From Rhodospirillaceae bacterium (GTDB lineage: Bacteria > Pseudomonadota > Alphaproteobacteria > UBA8366 > GCA-2717185): 29,141 nt of DNA. Positions 23,323 to 29,141 of this stretch are shown here, piece after piece (position 1 is the first letter of the stretch; each line of letters starts with the position of its first letter). The stretch covers positions 1 through 29,141 of the forward strand of contig JABJJH010000399.1 in the NCBI GenBank assembly GCA_018660965.1, read 5' to 3'. The notes below the pieces were generated by a model, which worked only from the letters and a program-made list of their open reading frames with translations, did not search any database and had not been told where the DNA came from. Made by a program: the position numbers and the translations under genes.

Positions 23323-24441
23323 TCATTTTTTTCGGCGGTCGTTGAAAATTTTCTCAATCGCCCAATCCGATACTTTATGATCGGCGTGGGTCTCGTCTAT
23401 CACCACGTTGAACACGCCGCCGCCATTGACGTCCTTAACTGCTGTCTTTACCGCCGGTTCGTATAACCGTCCCAGCGTGTTGGCGAAGCAGCACCGGTCG
23501 AAACGGTTAAAAATCTGCATGAACCTGCGGCCCGGCCCGGCGGTCGCCATGACGTACATATCCAAATAATTCGCCGCCCGAACCAGGGGGCCGTAATATT
23601 GTGGCGGCGCGGACTGATTCTTTAGGACCCCGACGCGCAAATATAATGGATAGCCCCCCGCAACTGAATAAGCATATCGCAAGCGCGGGTCCACCGCCGC
23701 CGCGACGCCCGCCGTCCAGCCGCCAGCGGAAAAACCGATTATATCGAAGTAATCATATCGGCCAGACTGCAAGGCATGATTCAACACGACAACTATGGGC
23801 TCCACATAAAATCGGATGGGGTGATCGGCAAACGTTAAAATGCGATCCCAAGGCAGGTCTTGCCACCCGAATTTGGGGAAATGCGCCAAATGAAAATGAT
23901 TTTCGCCATAACCCGGGTAATTTAACGCCGCGACCGTGTCGCCTTCGTCGAGGGCGCGTTGAAGGATGGCTCGCGCCTGGGCGATGGTGCCCGCATACCC
24001 ATGATGATACAGCAGCATCCGACCGGTCGCGCGCTTGGGATGCATGATGTACACATAGGACGTGTATCCATGATCAATGGGGACTTCCAAGCGTTCGGTA
24101 CGCGCAAGGCCCGTCAGGCCGTCGAGACCCGGCGGCGCCGGGACGGTCGTGATCGCACCCGGCTGTTTGTCCCATGGCGGCCCCGACGCGCCCCAGATCA
24201 CGTGCTGCAAATCCCGACGCTTGGCGGTTAGCGCCGCTTGGGACCGCACAGAAATCAGCGCGGCCGGATCGGTTTTCCGATAACGCGGGTTTATCTCCTC
24301 GAAGACATAAGGGTTGGGCGCCTTCCAGCGTTTGTACACAACGCGCACGCTGTCGACGTAATGAGTCAGGTAATAGCCAAATCCGAACAAACCGGCGATC
24401 AGGGCGATTATCACGGCGCCGATTACAGCAATCTTTTTCAT
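23323..24441 (-). CDS. membrane-anchored alpha/beta hydrolase
   Basis: 372 residues from ATG 24441, which overlaps the stop of the O-antigen ligase gene (ATGA). An N-terminal helix (IAVIGAVIIALIAGLFGFGYYL) anchors it, probably with the catalytic domain in the periplasm. The fold shows LLYHHGYAGTIAQAR (oxyanion region), LNYPGYGEN, IIGFSAGGWTAG with nucleophile Ser238, and a C-terminal DETHADHKVSDW that offers the catalytic His. The lid region is rich in aromatic residues. Such enzymes are esterases, lipases or deacylases; translational coupling to a Wzy/WaaL-like membrane protein suggests that it edits, releases or acylates a surface polymer. That role is inference. A start at 24534 would give a longer protein but would overlap the ligase gene deeply. 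Confidence 0.82.
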   Translation of the reverse strand: MKKIAVIGAVIIALIAGLFGFGYYLTHYVDSVRVVYKRWKAPNPYVFEEINPRYRKTDPAALISVRSQAALTAKRRDLQHVIWGASGPPWDKQPGAITTVPAPPGLDGLTGLARTERLEVPIDHGYTSYVYIMHPKRATGRMLLYHHGYAGTIAQARAILQRALDEGDTVAALNYPGYGENHFHLAHFPKFGWQDLPWDRILTFADHPIRFYVEPIVVVLNHALQSGRYDYFDIIGFSAGGWTAGVAAAVDPRLRYAYSVAGGYPLYLRVGVLKNQSAPPQYYGPLVRAANYLDMYVMATAGPGRRFMQIFNRFDRCCFANTLGRLYEPAVKTAVKDVNGGGVFNVVIDETHADHKVSDWAIEKIFNDRRKK

Positions 24442-25652
24442 GGCGCCACGCGACCGGGCGAATGGTCCTGTCGACAAAAAGGAACCGCCAGCAAAGCGGT
24501 CAGACACAGATGAGCGAGCCACCAGCTCTGCCAAATTCCAAAGCTCAACATCCAGACCAAAAACACCGTTGTCGTCAATGCCGTCGCCATGGCGCGATGT
24601 TTCGAACCGGATGTCGCCGCAGCCCTGTAACCGACGAGCCCGGCCAGAACCGCCGCCAACAGGGCGCCGGGCGCGCCCAGCTCAAGCCAGATTTGCAAGG
24701 CGCCATTGTGCGGGTGCAACGGTAACCGGTCGCCCTCGCCAATGACGGTGCCAGCGCCGTCCTTCACCTGATAGCGCTGGTTGCCGCCGGGCACCGCGCG
24801 CGAGCCATTGAACCCCCAACCGACCCAGGGTCGTTCGCGGATCCGTTCAATCGCAAAATTCCAGATTTCAAGGCGGTGAACGATCGAAGGATTATGTTGT
24901 CCCGTGACCGAACGCACCGGTTGATCGATAGCGGTGAACAAAATCGGCGCCAAGAGGATTGTTCCAACCATCGCGGCGGGAAGCATTATGCGTATCGCCC
25001 AAGGCGCAACCAGAGTCGCTATATAAACCACGCCCCCCACTACATACGCCAGCAGCGCCGATTCACTGGGCATAAGATACCCCAGGATCGCGCCGGCGAC
25101 GATAATCGGCCAGCGGTATTTTTGCGCCGACGCCACGGCCAGCCACGCGAATAACAGCAACACCGCCGCGGCGCGGTTTATCAATTGCGTGAACTTTCCT
25201 TTTGGCGGTTCTTGTTGGAGCACATCAAGAATGATGAAGCCGTCGGTGATGATTTCGAACACCAAGAGCCCTGCGCCCAATCCCGCCCCCAGACAAATCG
25301 CGCGGCCAAGAAAGCGTCGTTCACGCTCTTCGATGTCCTGTATTCGCAATATAAGGTAGGCGAAGGGAACCATGGCCGCAGCCACCGTTGCCCATTTCCG
25401 CACCGCGTCCATTCCGTCCACCGACCAGATCAGCGTAACCGCCGACCAACCAAGCAGCCCGAAAAGCAGCGCAAGAAACGGCCAATCGATCCGTGGAAAC
25501 GACGGTTTTCGCCGCACATCGATCAGTATCGCCGCGACCATGGCCACAACGGCGAGCGGCGCGATCAGCAAAGGCGCGAACAGCCCCAGAACCGGCGCCA
25601 GGACCGCCGCCACACCGAGCGCATGCGTGAAATTAAGTCGCGTGTCGAACAT
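24438..25652 (-). CDS. O-antigen ligase / polymerase family membrane protein (Wzy_C)
   Basis: 404 residues from ATG 25652; a GTG at 25664 is an alternative with a better ribosome site. About ten to twelve hydrophobic helices are seen, with a large periplasmic loop between roughly 235 and 320 containing NPSIVHRLEIWNFAIERIRERPWVGWGFNGSR and RLPLHPHNGALQIWLELG. These R...W and HPHN...Q(x)W(x)E patterns are the hallmark of the Wzy_C/WaaL family. Members polymerise O-antigen units, ligate O-antigen to lipid A core or attach glycans to pilin, using undecaprenyl-PP-linked donors. Which of these applies cannot be told from sequence. It is coupled to the downstream hydrolase gene and divergent from a GT4 gene. 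Confidence 0.87.
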   Translation of the reverse strand: MFDTRLNFTHALGVAAVLAPVLGLFAPLLIAPLAVVAMVAAILIDVRRKPSFPRIDWPFLALLFGLLGWSAVTLIWSVDGMDAVRKWATVAAAMVPFAYLILRIQDIEERERRFLGRAICLGAGLGAGLLVFEIITDGFIILDVLQQEPPKGKFTQLINRAAAVLLLFAWLAVASAQKYRWPIIVAGAILGYLMPSESALLAYVVGGVVYIATLVAPWAIRIMLPAAMVGTILLAPILFTAIDQPVRSVTGQHNPSIVHRLEIWNFAIERIRERPWVGWGFNGSRAVPGGNQRYQVKDGAGTVIGEGDRLPLHPHNGALQIWLELGAPGALLAAVLAGLVGYRAAATSGSKHRAMATALTTTVFLVWMLSFGIWQSWWLAHLCLTALLAVPFCRQDHSPGRVAP

Positions 25653-25779
25653 ATTCGCGAACACCTGTACCCCACGAACCGCATCATGGCCAACAATAAT
25701 TCCCGGCCACTATAACTGAACGCCGCACGCGGAAATGTCCTGCGTGGAAATACCCAGGAAGGTCCCTTAGGTTGCTCAG

Positions 25780-26892
25780 ATGATCGATGAAGCACCCCCA
25801 TTACGGATCGTTTTCGTGCTGCCGTCATTGGCTGGCGGCGGCGCGGAGCGGGTCATATTAGCGCTCGCCGGGGCGCTCGACCGCGCACGCTTCGATCCCA
25901 CTCTGATTGTTTTGACCAGCGACGGTCCGTTGGCGGCGCCCGCCAATACGCCGGTCATCGACCTTGGCGTGCGCCGCATGCGCTGGGCGCGCTGGGCCCT
26001 CGCCCGGCGATTGCGCACGCTTGACCCCGATATCGTGTTGCCAACCATTGGTCACATGAATATCGGCGTGTTGTCGTTACGCCGTTGGTTGCGTAAACGC
26101 GTCCGGATTGTTATTCGCGAATCGAATGTGCCGTCCGCCAGTCTGACCACGACCAAACGACCGGGGTTGTTGCGCTTTTTGTACCGGCGATATTATCCGC
26201 GCGCCGACCATGTCATCGCGCCATCCGAAGTGGTCGCAGCGGAATTGCGGCGCGACTTTCGCGTCGATCCCGCGCGCCTGACCGTGCTGCCGCAACCGGT
26301 GGACGCCAGCGCCTTTCGGGAACGCGCCGCCCAGGAACCGGCGGGGCCCATCCGTCATCCCGGCCCCGGCCCCCGCTTCGTCGCCGCCGGGCGGCTGACG
26401 CGGCAAAAAGGCTTCGACCGGTTGTTGCCGCTGCTGCGCGACGCGCCAAACGACGCGCATCTCACCTTATTGGGCGAGGGTGAACTTTCGGGCGATTTAC
26501 GCGCGCAGGCGGCGTCGTTGGGCGTTACCGGTAGAATTTCTTTCGCCGGGTTTCAGGACAACCCCTGGGCCTATTACGCGGGCGCGGACGCCTTTTTGTT
26601 GCCGTCGCGCTGGGAAGGCATGCCAAATGCGGTGCTGGAATCGCTGGCGGTGGGAACGCCTGTGATCGCGACGCCGGAATCCGGCGGAATCGGGGAAATC
26701 GCGACCGCCTGTGCGGCAGGGGCGTTAACGCTAGCGAGCCTGCCGGACGCCTTCGCCGACGCCATGAAGCAAGTGCGGTCCGATCCAATTCGCCAACCAC
26801 GGCCAAGCCTGCTACCCGAAATTTATGAACTGGCGGTGGTGGTGCGACAGTTCGAGGATTTGATGACGACGATCGCGGATCAGTCCCAATAG
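25780..26892 (+). CDS. GT4-family glycosyltransferase
   Basis: 370 residues. The GT-B fold has the N-terminal loop VLPSLAGGGAERVILALAGAL and the C-terminal donor site FVAAGRLTRQKGFDRLLP, LTLLGEGEL, ISFAGFQDNPWAYYAGADAFLLPSRWEGMPNAVLESLAVGTPVIATPESGGIGEI. The E-x7-E motif (EGMPNAVLE) is intact. Related WbaZ/PglJ-type enzymes transfer GalNAc, mannose or similar sugars from nucleotide donors to lipid-linked oligosaccharides on the cytoplasmic face. It diverges from the O-antigen ligase gene across about 115 bases and ends 24 bases before the convergent threonine-synthase-like gene. The sugar specificity cannot be assigned. Confidence 0.9.
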   Translation: MIDEAPPLRIVFVLPSLAGGGAERVILALAGALDRARFDPTLIVLTSDGPLAAPANTPVIDLGVRRMRWARWALARRLRTLDPDIVLPTIGHMNIGVLSLRRWLRKRVRIVIRESNVPSASLTTTKRPGLLRFLYRRYYPRADHVIAPSEVVAAELRRDFRVDPARLTVLPQPVDASAFRERAAQEPAGPIRHPGPGPRFVAAGRLTRQKGFDRLLPLLRDAPNDAHLTLLGEGELSGDLRAQAASLGVTGRISFAGFQDNPWAYYAGADAFLLPSRWEGMPNAVLESLAVGTPVIATPESGGIGEIATACAAGALTLASLPDAFADAMKQVRSDPIRQPRPSLLPEIYELAVVVRQFEDLMTTIADQSQ

Positions 26893-26928
26893 TCGGGGCC
26901 CAATAGTCAAGACCCGTTAGTCAAGACC
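26885..26928. repeat. short direct repeats at a convergent gene junction
   Basis: CCCAATAGTC occurs at 26885 and 26899, and AGTCAAGACC at 26905 and 26919, each pair offset by 14 bases. They span the end of the GT4 gene and the last codons of the convergent threonine-synthase-like gene, suggesting slippage duplications of a 14-base unit in the gap. Confidence 0.7.
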
Positions 26929-28065
26929 AAGGGCGGCGCCGATCTTCTCTACCGCCTTCAACCCCGTTCCCGTCAGAATCGCCACCGCCGTTTCGTTTGG
27001 TTTGATGGAGCCGTCCGCGATCAACCGCGTCAGTCCCGCCCCGCACGCCGCCGTCGTCGGTTCAACGAAGAACCCCTTGCGCGCCAAATGGCCAAGGGCG
27101 GCGATAATTTCATCCTCCGCAACCGCGACCGTGGCCCCGCCGGTTTCGCGCACCGCCGCCAAAACCTCACGCAGGCGCACTGGCGTCGCCGAGGCGATGC
27201 CGTCGGCGATCGTCGGTTGCGCCTCGATGACGACGGGGGCGTCGCCGCCTGCCTCGAAGGCCGCGTGATACGGCGCGCAATTCGCCGCCTGCACCGCGTA
27301 GATGCGCGGCATGCGGTCAATCGCGCCGCACGCCAGCAATTCCAAAAATCCAATATGACAACCCATGACGTTGCTGCCTTGCCCCAACGGCGTAACCACG
27401 CAATCGGGCGCCCGGAAGCCAAGCTGTTCCCATAGCTCAAACGCCAGGGTCTTCGTCCCTTCCAGAAAGAACGGTTGGTGATTGTGCCCGGCGTAAAAAG
27501 TATCTTCGGCTTCCGCCAATGCGGCGCGCGCTGTGTCGTCGCGGCTGCCATCGACAGGAACGACATCGGCGCCCATCGCCGCCATCTGGATACGCTTTGC
27601 GATAGGCGCGCTCGCGGGCAACAATATCCGGCAGGATAAATCCAATGCGGCGGCGTAGGTCGCGACCGACGACCCGGCGTTGCCCGACGAATCTTCCAGA
27701 ATTTCCGACACCCCGGCCTGTTTGAGGTAATTCAACATCACCGCCGATCCCCGATCCTTGAATGACCCGGACGGCATGAAATATTCCGCCTTCATCAGTA
27801 TGGGTTGACCATCCCATTGCGCGGGAATCAATGGCGTCCACCCTTCCCCCAACGAGGCCGCGGGCGGCGCCGCCAATCGGACCGCCGCCGCGTAACGCCA
27901 TAATGACCGTTCGGCAGCGTCGACGTCCCCCGGCGCCAGTCCCGGGCCGGGCGTTAAATTGACATAACCGCCATCATCCGGCGCCCGCCATAACGCGGTG
28001 GATGTCGGCCAGGTCGCGCCGGTACGCGGGTTGATATAGGTCGCGGGGTCGGGAAGGGTGGTCAT
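26917..28065 (-). CDS. threonine-synthase-like PLP enzyme
   Basis: 382 residues from ATG 28065. It is a fold-type II PLP enzyme with GEGWTPLIP, KAEYFMPSGSFKDRGSAVML (Lys103 as the PLP lysine), EDSSGNAGSSVATYAA and VVTPLGQGSNVMGCHIGFLELL. Threonine synthase converts O-phosphohomoserine to threonine. The N-terminal INPRTGATWP segment resembles the Cys-containing N-terminus of long bacterial ThrC-like proteins, here without the cysteines. Other fold-type II enzymes such as diaminopropionate lyase-like or cysteate-synthase-like proteins share these motifs, so the substrate is likely but not certain. It diverges from the asparagine synthase gene across 81 bases; the two amino-acid genes may share regulation. 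Confidence 0.78.
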   Translation of the reverse strand: MTTLPDPATYINPRTGATWPTSTALWRAPDDGGYVNLTPGPGLAPGDVDAAERSLWRYAAAVRLAAPPAASLGEGWTPLIPAQWDGQPILMKAEYFMPSGSFKDRGSAVMLNYLKQAGVSEILEDSSGNAGSSVATYAAALDLSCRILLPASAPIAKRIQMAAMGADVVPVDGSRDDTARAALAEAEDTFYAGHNHQPFFLEGTKTLAFELWEQLGFRAPDCVVTPLGQGSNVMGCHIGFLELLACGAIDRMPRIYAVQAANCAPYHAAFEAGGDAPVVIEAQPTIADGIASATPVRLREVLAAVRETGGATVAVAEDEIIAALGHLARKGFFVEPTTAACGAGLTRLIADGSIKPNETAVAILTGTGLKAVEKIGAALGLD

Positions 28066-28146
28066 GGGTCGCTCTCTAACTTGGTTTCCATTGCCAGCTT
28101 TGCGCTGTTATATCATGTTCTCACCAATGAAAAACGAACCCCTATA

Positions 28147-29141
28147 ATGTGCGGAATCGTTGGATTCCTGACCGCCCACGGCGCCGCTCCCGACACGTTG
28201 CAAGCGTGGGCGCGCGATGCGTGCGCCGCGCTGGCGCATCGGGGCCCGGACGATGCGGGCGTGTGGGTGGATGCGGAGGCGGGCGTCGCGCTGGGCCATC
28301 GGCGCCTTGCGGTGCTCGATTTGTCATCGGCGGGACGCCAGCCCATGGAATCCACCGACGGACGCTACGTCATCGTCTACAATGGCGAGATATATAACTT
28401 CCGCGCGCTGCGCGCCGAGTTGACCGCGCGCGGCGCCGCCTTCAAGACCGAAAGCGACACGGAAGTCCTGTTGGCGGGCGTCGCCGATTGGGGCGTCGCG
28501 GAAACCCTGCAACGCGCCAACGGCATGTTCGCCTTCGGGCTGTGGGACCGGCAAACCCGCACGTTAACTCTGGGCCGCGACCGGTTCGGCCAGAAACCGC
28601 TCTATTACGGCCAAATTGGGGGCGGGGTGTTTGGCTTCGCCTCGGAATTGAAAGCGTTTCAGGCGCACCCCGACTTCAAGGGCGTGGTGAACCGGGGCGC
28701 GCTGGCGTTGTTCCTGCGTCACAACAACGTGCCCGCGCCATACTGCATCTACGAAGGTTTGAACAAACTGCCGCCGGGTTGCACGATCACGATTTCAGAT
28801 GCCGGAACGGCGTCCGACCCCGCGCCCTATTGGAACGCCGCCGACGCCGCGCAGCGTGCGCAATCCGATCCGTTCACGGGTAGCTTTGAACAAGCGGTCG
28901 AGGCGCTCGACGACCGGTTGGGAGCGGCGGTTCGCGATTGCATGGTGTCGGACGCGCCGCTGGGCGCATTCCTGTCGGGCGGCGTCGATTCTTCCACGGT
29001 CGCAGCCTTGATGCAGGCGGCCAGCACGCGACCCGTAAAAACCTTCTCCATCGGGTTTCACGAAGACGATTTCAACGAAGCCCGTCACGCCGCCGCCGTC
29101 GCCGCGCATCTGGGAACCGACCACACCGAACTTTATGTCAC
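28147..29141 (+). CDS. asnB: glutamine-hydrolysing asparagine synthase, 5' part
   Basis: The frame opens at ATG 28147 and runs off the right edge with 331 residues visible of an expected 600 or so. The class II glutamine amidotransferase domain begins MCGIVGFLT (Cys2 nucleophile) and shows LAHRGPDDAGVW, LGHRRLAVLDLS, YNGEIYNFRALRAEL, SDTEVLLAG, NGMFAFGLWD and GRDRFGQKPLYY. The synthetase domain starts with the PP-loop SGGVDSSTVAALM (about 277-289) and FSIGFHEDDFNEARHA. Such proteins make asparagine from aspartate, glutamine and ATP; in polysaccharide and exosortase loci AsnB-like enzymes are also thought to amidate sugar acids. Given the nearby glycan genes, both roles remain open. Confidence 0.93.
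   Translation, partial: MCGIVGFLTAHGAAPDTLQAWARDACAALAHRGPDDAGVWVDAEAGVALGHRRLAVLDLSSAGRQPMESTDGRYVIVYNGEIYNFRALRAELTARGAAFKTESDTEVLLAGVADWGVAETLQRANGMFAFGLWDRQTRTLTLGRDRFGQKPLYYGQIGGGVFGFASELKAFQAHPDFKGVVNRGALALFLRHNNVPAPYCIYEGLNKLPPGCTITISDAGTASDPAPYWNAADAAQRAQSDPFTGSFEQAVEALDDRLGAAVRDCMVSDAPLGAFLSGGVDSSTVAALMQAASTRPVKTFSIGFHEDDFNEARHAAAVAAHLGTDHTELYV

Noticed and set aside
28091..28114. Promoter TTGCCA ... TATATC for the asparagine synthase gene
   Set aside because: The spacing between the boxes is only about 12 bases, too short for a normal sigma-70 promoter.
1..29141. CRISPR array, toxin-antitoxin or phage-defence system
   Set aside because: No regularly spaced repeats, Cas, restriction or toxin motifs were found; the ExbB-like gene lacks the helicase or nuclease partners of Zorya-type systems.

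Overview
The window looks like chromosomal DNA of a free-living alphaproteobacterium, probably Rhodospirillales or a relative. This rests on high GC, an OmpA-type lipoprotein N-terminus, an IalB-family protein, a MocR regulator with its divergent flavoprotein gene, and frequent GTG/TTG starts. Genes are tightly packed, both ends cut genes (a lipoprotein at the left, an asparagine synthase at the right), and no phage or insertion-sequence genes were seen.

Left part (1-8281), mostly housekeeping and conserved-hypothetical genes. On the minus strand a coupled operon encodes a radical SAM protein, a calcineurin-fold phosphoesterase relative whose metal ligands are largely missing, and a MaoC hydratase, followed by the lipoprotein. 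A pyridoxamine-phosphate-oxidase-like flavoprotein gene diverges from a MocR/PdxR-type regulator, with direct repeats between them. A tRNA-Gly(CCC) has its own promoter, which starts inside the regulator's 3' end. Next is a three-gene membrane module: an ExbB/TolQ-like channel, an ExbD-like one-helix protein carrying an unusual beta-rich periplasmic domain, and a two-helix partner. An IalB-type secreted protein and a VOC-fold protein follow.

Middle and right part (8365-26892), a surface-glycan locus. It holds a GT-C (family 39-like) glycosyltransferase, a 2-oxoglutarate/Fe(II) oxygenase, a fused GT2-methyltransferase and an ABC flippase/exporter. A pseudaminic acid (Pse) operon follows: pseB, pseG, pseC, an unrecognised possible transferase, a cytidylyltransferase-GNAT fusion, a Pse-associated methyltransferase and pseI. 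PseB, PseC, an N-acetyltransferase, PseG and PseI convert UDP-GlcNAc to Pse. The acetyltransferase step can be assigned to the GNAT half of the fusion. CMP activation has no NeuA-like PseF here, so the SpsF-like half is the only visible candidate. Just upstream of pseB lie the decayed remains of an aldo/keto reductase and a GNAT acetyltransferase joined by an apparent deletion. Beyond pseI are a short epimerase-like remnant, an O-antigen ligase/polymerase coupled to a membrane-anchored alpha/beta hydrolase, and a GT4 glycosyltransferase.

Right end (26917-29141): a threonine-synthase-like PLP enzyme diverges from a glutamine-dependent asparagine synthase that runs off the window. The most rewarding places for follow-up are the ExbB/ExbD-like module, the radical SAM/degenerate phosphoesterase pair, the unknown 545-residue protein with the cytidylyltransferase-GNAT fusion, and the pseudogene scar at 14379-14926.
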